NCBI RefSeq assembly: GCF_028009165.1
Contig: NC_079242.1
Coordinates: 1,302,001 to 1,366,000, forward strand
DNA: 64,000 nt
Direction of reading: 5' to 3'
Origin: Akanthomyces muscarius
Lineage: Eukaryota > Ascomycota > Sordariomycetes > Hypocreales > Cordycipitaceae
The notes beneath the pieces are model-generated. The model had not been told where the DNA came from, did no database searches, and was given only the letters and a program-made list of their open reading frames with translations. A program made the position numbers and the translations under genes. Below, piece by piece: positions 44,830 through 55,900 of the stretch. Position 1 is the stretch's first letter, and each line of letters opens with the position of its first letter.

Positions 44830-45930
44830 CTAGAATACAAATGGTACCATGGTCCAACGCGATGCCACCGCTTCCGCACCAAACTTTTGCGCATACCATT
44901 GCCGTGTGCCAGCCGCTGTCGCCCCCAGATTCGCTACCACAAACGCCAGTCCGCAAATCACGGGCCCGCTGAACCAGCGGTCCGCCGGCGCGGCCACAAA
45001 CGCAATCATCAGGTAGATGAGGCACTCGCAGGTGTAGTGCGGGCAGACGAGGAACCGGAAGAGGCCCGCGGTGGGGAGCGTGTACTTTTTAAGGCCGGCC
45101 AGGTGCCTGTGGCATTCGTTCTGCTTGAACCAGGCCCAAAAGTAAAGGGCCATGGCCGAGGGCACGCGCGAGGCGAGGATGCGCGCAGGATCCTGCGTCT
45201 TCCAGGATTCGAGGATGGCATCTAAACACATATTTTTTCCCCACGTTAGCCGTATATACCCAAAAACACGCAAAAAGGATAGAGCTTGATGAGGGCGACT
45301 TGAAAAAAAAAAACAAAACTCACCAGACCCTTCAATCCACACGCTGATGCTCATGACGGCGTAAAAAGCCAACCCCAGTGCCCAGTGCACAAACCACATG
45401 GACGAGGCCGATCCTGTCCTCATCACAAACAGGCTCTCATACAGCCTCCGAGTCCCCTGAAGCGCCATCATGACCCACGCCGCAAACACCCGGCCCAGCT
45501 CCTTCTCGGCGACGAGCGCCGCCTCCGGCCCCGGCGGCGAAGACGCCGCCGCGCGCTGCCTCTCGGCCAGCGCGGCCATGACGCGCCCCTTGCCCAGGAA
45601 CTGCCAGGCCCAAAACGCCGAGCCCGCGACCGACAGCAGGTAAAAGTGCCAGAACCACGCGTGCGGGACCTGGCCGACGCTCGTGGCGGCGCCGAGGAGC
45701 CTCTTCAGTCCGCCTGATGCCTCGCGGCCCCTGTCCGCGGCGCCGCCCCCCCGCGGGCCATAGTCCATCAAGAGGCCGCGCAGCGACGGCGGGAGCACCT
45801 GGAGGACGACGAGGCCGCCGGCGGCGCCGAGGAAGAATGCCTGGCACCACTGCGAGGGCGGCTGCGCGAGGGCGTGGTCCCGGAGCGTGGCGAGGTGCTC
45901 GACGGCCTGGTGGAGGATGGTGCCGGCCAT
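44830..45930 (-). CDS. DFG10: polyprenol reductase, DFG10/SRD5A3 family
   Basis: Two exons, 45930-45324 and 45221-44830, encoding 332 residues. A multi-pass ER enzyme of the steroid 5-alpha-reductase family, needed to make dolichol from polyprenol (acting at the polyprenol or polyprenal step), hence for N-glycosylation and GPI anchors. Visible: several hydrophobic segments (AFFLGAAGGLVVLQVLP, WFWHFYLLSVAGSAFWAWQF, WFVHWALGLAFYAVMSISVW) and the C-terminal family block with FRFLVCPHYTCECLIY and RQWYAQKFG. The intron (45323-45222, 102 nt) is in frame and stop-free, so an unspliced reading would look open; splicing restores WIEGSDAILESW. Ala/Pro/Gly-rich loops in the N-terminal half are very GC-rich. 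The start is the ATG at 45930. Confidence 0.87.
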   Translation of the reverse strand: MAGTILHQAVEHLATLRDHALAQPPSQWCQAFFLGAAGGLVVLQVLPPSLRGLLMDYGPRGGGAADRGREASGGLKRLLGAATSVGQVPHAWFWHFYLLSVAGSAFWAWQFLGKGRVMAALAERQRAAASSPPGPEAALVAEKELGRVFAAWVMMALQGTRRLYESLFVMRTGSASSMWFVHWALGLAFYAVMSISVWIEGSGEFCFFFSSRPHQALSFLRVFGYIRLTWGKNMCLDAILESWKTQDPARILASRVPSAMALYFWAWFKQNECHRHLAGLKKYTLPTAGLFRFLVCPHYTCECLIYLMIAFVAAPADRWFSGPVICGLAFVVANLGATAAGTRQWYAQKFGAEAVASRWTMVPFVF

Positions 45931-46442
45931 GACGGCCAAGCGAGAATTGACGAGTGAGTACAACCCAAAGCTCGTCTAGGAACAACGCACGTGCTTTTGT
46001 TCCCCTTTGTTTCCCCGGCGCAGGAATGGGGCTGTAATGGACTTGTTGCGTGGTCAATGGCGGAGAGAAGGCGAGGGACGACGGAGAGACCAGGGGCGAG
46101 TTTAAGCGCAGAGATGCCCGCAAAAACAGGCCGCCGGGCTGGCTAATAGTTGATAAAGAGCTGGTCCGGACGGCTCTGTGTTCACAAGGTAGTGCAGTTT
46201 CTTTTGCGCAAGTATGCAAAGAACAAAACGATAGGCTCCAATTGCATGCAGTCGATAGAAAAAAAAATCTCTACCCTGCCTTGCCGCACGGCTGATTGCT
46301 TTCTGTCGCTGCCATGGAACACGCGCTCATCATGAATCCAGCCGCGCATCCACCCACACTCACTTTTTCACATGCACACACCATAGACAATCCCAGAATA
46401 TCACAACCACACCCCCCTCCAAAAACCAAGGCACAGAAAACA
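45931..46442. promoter_or_regulatory. divergent promoter between DFG10 and the VOC gene
   Basis: 512 bases between two divergent start codons. A-rich and C/A-rich leader sequence precedes the ATG at 46443. No specific site is claimed. Confidence 0.45.
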
Positions 46443-46847
46443 ATGTCCGCCGTTGAATTCTCCGGCGTCACACCCATCTTTCGCATCTTTGACATTCCCA
46501 AGGCCGAGGCCTTTTACGTCGACTATCTCGGCTTCCGGCAGGACTGGGACCACCGCTTTACTCTCGACGACGAGCGCGGCACGCGGGGGCCCTCGTACCG
46601 GCAGATATCGCGCGGCGGGCTCGTCCTGCACCTCAGCGAGCACCACGGCGACGGCAGCCCCGGCGCCAACGTGCGCGTCACGGTGCGCTCGGGCGCGCTC
46701 GCCGAGCTCCATGCTGAGCTGAGCGCCAAGGAGTACGCCTACATGCGGCCGTCGATCGAGGACGGTCCCGTGCCGGGCTCCAAGGAGCTGCGCGTCACGG
46801 ATCCGTTTGGCAACCGCATTGCATTCTGCGAAGAGGCACCGAAATAA
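46443..46847 (+). CDS. glyoxalase/bleomycin-resistance (VOC) fold protein
   Basis: An intronless 134-residue protein with one VOC beta-alpha-beta-beta-beta repeat pair. N-terminal half: VTPIFRIFDIPKAEAFYVDY, LGFRQDWDHRF, then RGGLVLHLSEHHGDGSPGA; C-terminal half: YAYMRPSIEDGP and ELRVTDPFGNRIAF. The layout and the LVLHLSEHHGDG block match the bacterial 'glyoxalase superfamily' small proteins and their fungal relatives. VOC members bind a metal or sequester drugs; candidate ligands (H and E residues) are visible but the substrate is unknown. The start is the first ATG before the conserved N-terminus. Small size, lack of introns and bacterial-like sequence make an old horizontal transfer possible. 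Confidence 0.87.
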   Translation: MSAVEFSGVTPIFRIFDIPKAEAFYVDYLGFRQDWDHRFTLDDERGTRGPSYRQISRGGLVLHLSEHHGDGSPGANVRVTVRSGALAELHAELSAKEYAYMRPSIEDGPVPGSKELRVTDPFGNRIAFCEEAPK

Positions 46848-47161
46848 AATACTCCGTCTCCGGCTGGTCAGCGGCACGTCATACAAACTCGTCACATGGT
46901 GGAAGTGGGTGAAGAGAATAGAGCTGTATACTTGTATATAGCTGCTCCTAAGAACATCATCTCAGTATACTGGCTATCTGAGAAAAAGAAAAGTATGGTG
47001 CGCCGGAAAAGGCGCACTCAAGAGGTCAACGATGCGTAGTTGTAGACTTTTCAGTTGATATTGCTTAAGAAGTAAATCCCATTTGTAAATAAACCATAAT
47101 AATATTAGACACAAAGTTCCCTCAAATGAAAGATGTAACACTCCATATTACATTGAACCAA
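46848..47161. other. convergent 3' spacer
   Basis: 314 A/T-rich bases between converging stop codons, presumably both 3' UTRs. No feature was seen. Confidence 0.45.
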
Positions 47162-49969
47162 TTATTTGCAGCCCCAGCTTCTGCACTCAGCAACAGGGTT
47201 GACGTACTGGTTCTCGTAGATGCAGTCATCATACTGAACCTTGCAGCGGTACACGGCATTGTTGTAGTTGTTGTTGCCAGAACCCCAACCAGCACTGGCC
47301 CAGGCGTTGGCGCCGGCCCAGGCACCGCTACCATTGGCATTGGCAGAGGCAGAGGCACTGACACCACCGCTGTAGCTGCCCCAGCCCTTGCAGACCCCCT
47401 TGCCCCAGTGGTTGCTTGAGGAGCTGGAGGAGCTGGAAGAAGAGCTCGAGGAAGAGCTCGAAGAGCTGGAAGAACCGGAACTCCAGGGCTCGCGTTCTTC
47501 GATGGAGCGGGGAGGATGGAAGTTGGGCTGGTTCTGCAGGTTCTTGCAAGAGTTGGCATAGACCTCGACGCACTTGTAGTACTGGTACTTGCAAGCCTCG
47601 CAACAGGCACCGCCAATCTGGCCGTGGGGGTACGAGGGGCAGTTTCTGCTGTTCGCATTGGTGTACATCTTGAAGGGGTTGGCGTTGAAGTCATCCTTGC
47701 AGTCGTTGCAAGTGATAATAGGCAGAGGAACACCACCGACGGGGTTACCGGGGCCAAAGTCACAGTCCTTAGAGGTGGGCTGCTTGCAGACGTTGGTAGG
47801 CTGAGGAGGGCACTGGGTCGTGGAAGTGGAAGTGCTGGTCTTGGTGCTGGTCGCGGGCTTGGTGCTGGTAGTAGGCTTGGTAGTCGTGCCAGGGGGCTTA
47901 GTGGTGGTGGGCTTGGTGCTGGTGCCAGGGTTGGTGCTGGTACCAGGAGGGTTGGAGGTAGGAACAGCAGTGCAGGAAGTGGTGACCGTCTTGGTGGTGG
48001 AAGTGCCAACATGGCCGGGCTCAAGGGACTTCCAGCAGTCAAGCTTGTTGCACTTGGCGCTGTTGTCGCAACGGCTGCAGTAGCTCTTTAGGCTCTTGCA
48101 CCACCCGGCGTACTCGAAGCAGTTCAAGCTGTCAGGATAACCAGCCTGGTTGAAGCAAGACCAAACGGTAACCTCGCATTGCTTCCAGGCGGCGTAGCAG
48201 TCCTCCTTGCAAGTCCACTCGGGAGTGGGAGGCAGGCACCACTTGCCAATCTGGTGCTCGCAAGTGGGGGGAGTGACGATAGTGGTAGTGCAAGAACCAG
48301 GAGCAGTGGTGGTAGGCTTTGTGGAGGTGCCAGGGTTGGTAGTGGTACCAGGGTTGGTCGAGGAGCTGGTCGTAGGACGAGTAGAGGTACCGGTTGAAGT
48401 ACCAGGGCCAGTGGAAGAACCAGTGGAAGTAGGACCAGTAGAGGTACCTGTGGAAGAACCAGTGGAAGTAGGACCAGTAGAGGTGCCCGTGGAAGAACCA
48501 GTAGAGGTACTGGTTGAAGTGGACGAGCCAGTGGACGAGCCAGTGGACGAGCCAGTGGACGAGCCAGTAGGCTCAGTGGAGGTGCCAGTAGAGGTAGGCT
48601 CAGTAGAGGTTCCGGTCGAGGTAGGCTCAGTGGAGGTTCCGGTCGAGGTGGGCTCAGTGGAAGTACCAGTAGGCTCCGTGGAAGTGCCAGTCGAGGTAGG
48701 CTCAGTGGAAGTACCAGTCGAGGTGGGCTCAGTAGAAGTGCCAGTAGGCTCAGTAGAGGTTCCAGTCGAGGTAGGCTCAGTAGAGGTGCCAGTGGGCTCC
48801 GTGGAAGTGCCAGTCGAGGTAGGCTCAGTAGAGGTGCCAGTTGGCTCCGTGGAAGTGCCAGTCGAGGTAGGCTCAGTGGATGTTCCAGTCGAGGTGGGCT
48901 CAGTGGAAGTACCAGTAGGCTCCGTGGAGGTGCCAGTCGAGGTAGGCTCAGTGGAGGTGCCAGTGGGCTCCGTGGAAGTGCCAGTCGAGGTAGGCTCAGT
49001 GGAAGTACCAGTCGAGGTAGGCTCAGTAGAGGTGCCAGTTGGCTCCGTGGAAGTGCCAGTCGAGGTAGGCTCAGTGGAAGTGCCAGTCGAGGTAGGCTCA
49101 GTAGAGGTGCCAGTCGAGGTAGGCTCAGTGGACGTGCCGGTGGACGTTCCGGGGCCGGTGGAAGAGCCGGTAGAGGTGGGCTGAGTAGGCTGAGTGGTAG
49201 GGGCAGTCGAGGTGCTGCTGCTGGTGGGAGGGTTACCGTTGCCGCAAGGCTCGTTGGACTCGAGGTCCTTGGCAATGTAAACGCTCAGACGGTTGTTGCC
49301 ACCGCAGATTCGGGAGGCATCTCCGCCACAAGGAGCATTGCAGTCCTTCTCGTCGGCCTTTTGGGTGCGAGAGAGGACATTGCCGCACCAACACTCGTGG
49401 GCGTATTCGGAGCCAGCAATGGGGAAGCCCTGGGCCTTGCAAGCAGCAATGCAGGACTCGGGGGTGAACTTGGCGGGCTCGATGCTCTCGGGCCAGGGGA
49501 AAGCGCGGCCCTGGTTGTTGACATTGTCGACGTAGCAGCCGCTGTAAGCGTAGTCGGCGACGGTAACCTGGTCTGGGGTCTTGGTGTAGGTGGGATCCTC
49601 CCATATGTTGAGAGTGCCCTTGCCACCGCAGATCTCGCCCTTGTTACCGTTGCAAGGGTAATTGCAAGAACCATCAGCGGTCTTGTCGGCAGCAATGTCG
49701 TCGCCGCAGTAGCAGACACCATAGTAGGTGAGACCAGCGTAGCGGAAGGCGTTGCCCTTGCAGACGGAAGTGCACTTCTCAACAGTCATGTCGGTGCCGC
49801 TGACTTTGGAGCGCATAATGAGAGCAGTGTCTCCATTGGTGTAGCAACCCTTGCTGGTGAAGGGGGTGAAATTGTCGGTACAGGCAGGAAGCTCATAGTT
49901 GGTGGCTGTGGTGAGCGTGGCCAGCGACAGGGCCGCGGCGGCAGCCACGACAGACCTGTGGAAGGTCAT
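47162..49969 (-). CDS. secreted WSC-domain protein with STEP-repeat stalk and Cys-rich C-terminus
   Basis: An intronless 935-residue protein. Signal peptide ~1-22 (SVVAAAAALSLATLTTATN). Two WSC domains follow (~35-130, GCYTNGDTALIMRSK, CYCGDDI, GGKGTLNIWED; ~140-240, YSGCYVDNVNNQGRAFPWPE, CWCGNVLS, GGNNRLSVY), a carbohydrate-binding, eight-Cys type module. Next is a Thr/Ser/Pro-rich stalk with about 24 STEP units, likely heavily O-mannosylated. Then two Cys-rich blocks (WTCKEDCYAAWKQCEVTVW; CCEACKYQYYKCVEVYANSC), a poly-Ser tract and a GWG/ASA-rich tail. No GPI signal or transmembrane helix is visible, so it is probably secreted or wall-bound. Upstream in-frame codons to 50152 are open, but the ATG at 49969 gives the signal peptide. 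Role in wall binding or surface sensing is inferred. Confidence 0.88.
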   Translation of the reverse strand: MTFHRSVVAAAAALSLATLTTATNYELPACTDNFTPFTSKGCYTNGDTALIMRSKVSGTDMTVEKCTSVCKGNAFRYAGLTYYGVCYCGDDIAADKTADGSCNYPCNGNKGEICGGKGTLNIWEDPTYTKTPDQVTVADYAYSGCYVDNVNNQGRAFPWPESIEPAKFTPESCIAACKAQGFPIAGSEYAHECWCGNVLSRTQKADEKDCNAPCGGDASRICGGNNRLSVYIAKDLESNEPCGNGNPPTSSSTSTAPTTQPTQPTSTGSSTGPGTSTGTSTEPTSTGTSTEPTSTGTSTEPTSTGTSTEPTGTSTEPTSTGTSTEPTSTGTSTEPTGTSTEPTSTGTSTEPTGTSTEPTSTGTSTEPTSTGTSTEPTGTSTEPTSTGTSTEPTGTSTEPTSTGTSTEPTGTSTEPTSTGTSTEPTSTGTSTEPTGTSTEPTSTGTSTEPTSTGTSTEPTSTGTSTEPTGSSTGSSTGSSTGSSTSTSTSTGSSTGTSTGPTSTGSSTGTSTGPTSTGSSTGPGTSTGTSTRPTTSSSTNPGTTTNPGTSTKPTTTAPGSCTTTIVTPPTCEHQIGKWCLPPTPEWTCKEDCYAAWKQCEVTVWSCFNQAGYPDSLNCFEYAGWCKSLKSYCSRCDNSAKCNKLDCWKSLEPGHVGTSTTKTVTTSCTAVPTSNPPGTSTNPGTSTKPTTTKPPGTTTKPTTSTKPATSTKTSTSTSTTQCPPQPTNVCKQPTSKDCDFGPGNPVGGVPLPIITCNDCKDDFNANPFKMYTNANSRNCPSYPHGQIGGACCEACKYQYYKCVEVYANSCKNLQNQPNFHPPRSIEEREPWSSGSSSSSSSSSSSSSSSSSSSSNHWGKGVCKGWGSYSGGVSASASANANGSGAWAGANAWASAGWGSGNNNYNNAVYRCKVQYDDCIYENQYVNPVAECRSWGCK
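48560..49140. repeat. coding minisatellite of 27- and 21-bp units
   Basis: Tandem units on the minus strand encode STEPTSTGT (27 bp) or the shorter STEPTGT (21 bp), about two dozen in total, flanked by STGSS-type repeats to ~48400. Unit lengths are multiples of three, so copy-number change keeps the frame. Third-base differences mark individual units. One AGGTACCT (48442-48449) lies in the flanking repeats. Confidence 0.9.
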
Positions 49970-52900
49970 GCTGGAATTGGGCCGGGGGAAGAAAGCAAAC
50001 TGAAGTAAAGAAAGGTAAAGGTAGTGCTGAACAAAGGCTGGTTTAGTAAAGATGGAAAGGCCGGGACGAAGGGTGAGGTTGAAAGTGAAGGGACCCGTGG
50101 AGAACAGAAGCAAAGCAGGAGAGACGTGAAGGGGCTCAGGGATTATATACACAGCAATGGATCGATGGGTAGCAAGGAACCAGCAGAGCTAGCAGGCCGG
50201 ATCATGGGAGCTGTGCGCAAATCTGTCGACCGGCGTCGACGATGCTGGGAGGAGGCTAGCTTGACTAGCAGGACCCGGAACTCCATCTGGATGCAAGTGG
50301 GATGGCAGGTCCGCCAGCTCTCATGGCCAAGTGTGAAGAGGACCCATGTATGCGTTGAGCCGATGCGCGCGTTCTAGCCCCCACAGCTTGGACCACAATG
50401 CAGGAGGTGCTGATGGTGTTGAGCCTGGATGACCGGGGGAGGAAGAGGTGAGCGGGCCAGGGCTGATGACGGAGCGGGAATTGAGTTCTCCGGGAGCTTC
50501 AAGCGCGATTGCTGTAACATGGTTCATGATTGAATGAAATGAGCTGTCCATCACAATGCCTTATTGCTGGTGGAAAGCCGTTTACTGTGGCAGAAAGCCA
50601 CTGGAACAGAGTACACTGAGCAGATGGACCAGGTTCTTGTCCCAGAGCTCAGCGAGCATGTCTCGCAGAACCAATCGGTCCTATGCAACCGAGTTAGCAG
50701 AGGCCAGCAAGAGAAGCGGATAGGGAGCTAACCGAGCAGAGGGGTGCTAGCTCGGCGTTGGACGACGGAAGACGCCATGCCATGCCATGGTGAGCGGGTG
50801 AGCCTGGTTGTGGTCTGCATCGATGGATGGGATGGCCAAGAGAGATGGGCTGGCGAGCAGGAGAAAATGGCAATGTCCGTAACCCGTTTGGGCAAGGTTT
50901 GGAGGAGATGGCGCTAGACAAGGAAGAAAGAAAAAAAAAAAAAAAAAAAGCCTGAGAGTTGCCGTCGGGCGAGGCGGATGAGCGAGCAGGAGGGTTGCAG
51001 CAGGAAAGCCGTCGAGCAAACCAACCCAAACAGAGCTTGATGAGAGGTGTGAGGTGGTCAAGAGAAGTGCGGGATCGAGTGGACCTGCATGAGTGGAGTG
51101 AAGCTGGCAGCTGGTGGTCCCAGCTTGGGGCCTCGATTGACAGGGACAGGGACTGGACAGGGACTCGGACAGGAACTCAGACAGACTGGACAGACTGGAC
51201 AGGGACAGGCACGACAGCCAAGATAAATTTAGGAGCCAAAGCAGCCAATGGCAAGTTCTGCAACGACGGGAGCAAGAAAGTCTGAATACCGATCATAGCT
51301 GCCAGTAGTCTGGACCAACCAGGTATTGGTACTGGACCTACTGGTATCATCAGGTCAAATCCCTGCCAGTGGTAGGTACCTAGGCTATCGACAGCGGGAA
51401 TTCAGCGCGCATATCCGCTGGAGAGAGCTGTAGATTGTTTACTCGTACTCTGCACTCCTTACTGGTACCTCATGGACAAAGGCAACTAGCAAAGCAGCTA
51501 GGTAAATAGTGACGGGCCACCGTAGGCGTGGCTTGGCTGAAGTGCCTGCTGGAAATTGTCCAATGCTACCCCAGCCCGGTGCGGAACCCATTTCGGGCTG
51601 GTCGCGAGGCGGCCAGATATTTTTGGGTTGACCCATGCAATACATGAATTCACTCTGAGGAGACATGATGTGCAAGATAGAAACTAGTTAAATAAAAAAA
51701 AAAAATTAAAAAAAAAAAACGCCACTGAGCCGATTACACGAGCTGTGGCAGCCAGCGGAGAAGACTCGCTAGATTAATGTGTCTCCTGTAACGTCCGCAG
51801 CGCGCTGCAGGCGCTATCGCTTGCTCTCTCCAGCCCAGATAGTGACGATAGAGCCCTGTGGAGAGGCGGCCCAGCAAGGTGGGACCACCAACCGAAATCC
51901 CACGGACGGGGGCCAAAAAATGTGATTTGATTATAATCATTACTCTACTATTATCAGTAAATCAAATGCCCAAGAATAGCTCGCGTACTGGTAGCGTGCC
52001 GCTACTATTCGAGATCGGCTCAAAGGAAAAGGCGAAGCTAGCCAAATGGAAGACATAAGAAGAAGAAAAGGAAAAAGGAAAAGAAAAATCTATAGCTCAA
52101 CAACGCACGTTGCACTGGTGCCAGCCAGCTGCAAGAAAGCCTTCTGCAGCGGCCCACCTCGACTGAGTAAATTCCCTGGCAAACATGGAACAGATATCTG
52201 CTCTGCACTCTGCATCCTCATCCTCATCCTCCGCTGGCCACATCACCATGCAGCCTGCGGTAAATATTCCGGTCCGCCGTTTCCGCCCAACTGCCCGTCT
52301 ACCTCAACCCGCAAACTAAGAATAACCTCTAGCCCGTCAAATTCCCACTGCCGAACAGCTGCGGCTGAAGATGGCGCGGGGTCCTGCACAGCACCTGCAT
52401 GGCCTGGACTGAACGGAGCTGCAGCTTCCGAGTACGGATGCTGCATAATACGAACCTGCACCATTTTAGGCGTTATGCATGTGCAGGGGACGACGTAGGC
52501 AGAAAAGAAAACAGCAATGACCAAAGAAGAAGCGACAACGAACATCACTCCATCTACGGACTATCGGCCTGCAAGGGCCGCCGACCGGCTGGCTCAAGAC
52601 GCAGACAACAGCGCGAGAATGAGACAGGAAAAACCCGTCTGGCATGCCCCGACGATCACGCTTCTTGCTGACCGCGGTCAAGACAACAGCCAACTAGTTA
52701 CGCCATCCTCAAGAGGCGCGCCGATATTCTCAACCACTCACGTTGGGCCCCGTCCATCCATTCCAGCCCAGTGCCAGCGTAGCCGACGCCGACCACCAGG
52801 CACGGGGCTCCGCTGATGATGTTCAGGAACACCCGAAGAACAAAGGAGACCCATCGGGGCCACACTGCCAGCAAGAAAATTGTCCTCAAACTCAAACGCC

Positions 52901-55900
52901 ACCATCCGAGCACAATGTGTCTTCAGTGGAGCTTTTTGCGCTGTTCTTTTCCTTCTATTTCGTCTTCATGCTAGACTCGGATCAACACCTCTACCAGTAA
53001 TATATATATTTTTGCTCTGCGCGCATGCGGAGCAAACACTGCAGCCGCTCCCCCGCCTGAAACACCGCGCTGGCCGGGCTGATGATGGACGGCAATCGTG
53101 ACAGGGGTTCATCCTTGCAACTTGTAAATCCATGAGCTCTTTTCCTTGCGGCAATATTGGAATGAAACCTCTCGGCGATGGATCAACCTTGTTTGCGATG
53201 GGTCCTCGCACAGTCCCGACTTTGTACTGACAGGTTGACGGGATGACAGGCTGCCGTGTGCGACCAAAGCGCGATGCAGGCCAAGCAAGCCAAAGCACAG
53301 ACAGTATGAACCCGCCAGAGACGAAAAACTTGCCAAAGACCGGTAAATTTTCCAGTAATCGCCTGTACGGTATCTGCGAGACCTCTGAAAGTTTGAATGT
53401 AGCCGAGGTGAGCGGAAAATCGGCACTGGTGCAACAGTCGTCCCATCAGTGCCATCACCAACAGCCTGATCGCTGGGCGCGACACAAACTCTCTGGTCGG
53501 GCGCCGTCCGATTCTGAAACTTTACTTGACCCAACGATGTAAGATTTGTAAACAATCCTATTGTGCTCCATACTAACAAGACCCCGGTCACTCATGGCCT
53601 ACAAGGGCAAAAGGGCCAAGCCATCGCCTTTCTAGTCTGGCTCATGGGCCTAGATCCGTCAGTGCCGGAGCCACAGCACTAAACTAGCTCTTCTACGAAG
53701 ATAGCGTCTTTTTCGTTGGCACTTGGCACCCTTGGCCCAAAATGAAAATGGGCTTGCAGGAAGGCTGTGAGCGCCGTCGTCGTCTGTCGGTGCGGCCAAC
53801 GCCGCTCACCTCAGTGTGCGGGAAGCGGAACCCAACTCCCCTTTTCACTGGCGCGCTGCTAACTTGTAAGCAGGCCTGAAGTCGAGGCCGATCGCTATAC
53901 CTGTTTTGCTCGAAGGATGTGCAAAACGGCCAAAATGTCCTTGGCTATTCATAACCGTTTTGAAACCGACCATGCATTCGCATTGATCCCACGAAGACCA
54001 GCACGACTATCCACAGAATGCAGATACCCTTGAACGTGCAGAAAACGCTGAGTGAGCGAGACCACCATCATCAGCGCGCAAAAGCCATGTCTTGGACCGG
54101 ATGTAACCCAACCGACTACCCGTTCGGCGATGGGCTGTGCTAGGAGCCTGGCCTGGGACCCTTTTGGCTGCCAACTGCCACACTGCTTCTCTCCATAGCA
54201 TCCATTGTTCAGCTCTCGCAGCTTCCGCTAGTATCGAAACAAGTCGTAGTCTCGAGTTAGCGATGTCGACGAAAATTTCTCCCCGCTCACCAGAGCCCAG
54301 CGGTCCGGTTCACATTTCCCAATTGAGTCTGGCGTGAGGTTCTTTCTCCTCTTGGCGCTCACGCTTGTCACCAACAAGCCGGTGCTCATCTCTGTTAGTG
54401 TTGGGATAGAGTCCACAGAATGCGAAGTCCTCATCAATCTTCCCACGAACAGACCAGACCACCCCCGTCCTCGGTAGGGGCAGTCTCCGACGGGCCTCCG
54501 AAATCCTCGTAATCTTGCCAACCTTGGCGAAGATACTTTGGGTCGATCGCGTTGCAACTGTGCCCCAGTGATCAGCAATTTTGAAAGGGTCTACGATTCA
54601 TAAGTTCTTATGATCCGATTCACAATCGGCGATTGTCTGTTGCAAAAATTGCTCCATAGGTCCGTATGTAACTCCAAGCATGAAGCCGAGCGTTCCTGTA
54701 TGCCACTAGGAGTTGACTACGAGCAACAGGGGCAAGCCCAGGGCAGCACCAATCTCACACTGTGGGTGCGGCTCAACTGAGCTATTGACATAGTTTGACT
54801 ATCAGGATGAAGCCCGGGCCGCATACTGAGCCCTCACAGAGACGGAGCAAAGAACTCTAGGGTGTCAAACCACCCCGAAAGCCTATTCAGTCGCGAGCCG
54901 TAATAGTCATCGACTGCAGTCACTGTGCTAGAAAGTGACAAAAGGAAAAAAAAAACCAAGCCGAGGTTACCTGCAGTCTGCAGTAGTGCGGGTGCCGGAA
55001 ACAAATTACTGCAGACTACGTTGTAAGCGAGCGTTGGCCTGGTAAGCATTAGATGGGCCGCTGAAAGACAAAGGGCTTGGACAAGACGCCACAGATATGC
55101 TAGAAATTCTCCGATTGCCTGCGGAGGTGACCATTCTGTATGTATTCAATCTATTTTGTACGGCGGCATGCTGCATAAGCGTTCAGCTTCTCAAGGGAGC
55201 TGAGCGTATATTGACCAATATACCGAGAAATCAATCAAATATTGGGATATGCAGTTAACAATTTGCGGCATATATCAGTAGATGACCACACCTCCCCGCA
55301 AAGCCACCCCGCGCAACATGCCTCAATGACTCCATTGTCGTGGTATTTTGGGAACACGCATGTCTCAGCCGTCTCGATGCAAGGAGAGACAAAATCCCAC
55401 AGCCACGACTGCATCCACTCCAATCCGCCTCCAGCAACAGCTCTTTCTCCTCTCCCCCGCTTGTCCTCATCAGCCAGCCTTCATTCTCACCGGTGGACAG
55501 CGCATCGATCCCTAGCCCTTTTTGATCGACGCAGAAAAGCCCGCTACCACATTCAGTCAATTGCTTGCTTTTTTTTTTTTTTTGCCGTCTTCTTTTTTCC
55601 CCGACTTTATGTAACAGGAGCCATGCGCGGCGCAAAGAGCCGTCGCCCCTCTAAAAGCATTGGGGATGGTGCGGTGAAGCTAAACTAACAGCCGGCCTTT
55701 GCATTTGCTTTTTGTCAAATTTGTCAGTCAGTCGTTGGACGACATGCCGCTCACCATTTTTTTCTAGGTCAATATGCATTGTCCTCTAATCCGCCACGGC
55801 ACCGGAAGCACACCGCAATAACACCAACCGGGGGGCTTGCTGCAAGCACTCGGTAGAGCTAATGAAGGACGCCGTCTCCCAGCTTTCACCAGCTCACGGG

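Noticed and set aside
45222..45323. Unspliced reading of the DFG10 gene through 45222-45323
   Set aside because: Open only because the intron is 102 nt and stop-free; GTGAGT, CTAAC and TTTAG signals plus restored WIEGSDAILESW favour splicing.
48207..49184. Plus-strand 325-codon open frame across the WSC gene
   Set aside because: It is the mirror of the tandem repeat; multiples-of-three units keep the antisense frame open. No family resemblance and no start context.
53109..53591. 160-codon minus-strand frame in the second desert
   Set aside because: No family resemblance, no promoter or splice context; not reported as a gene.
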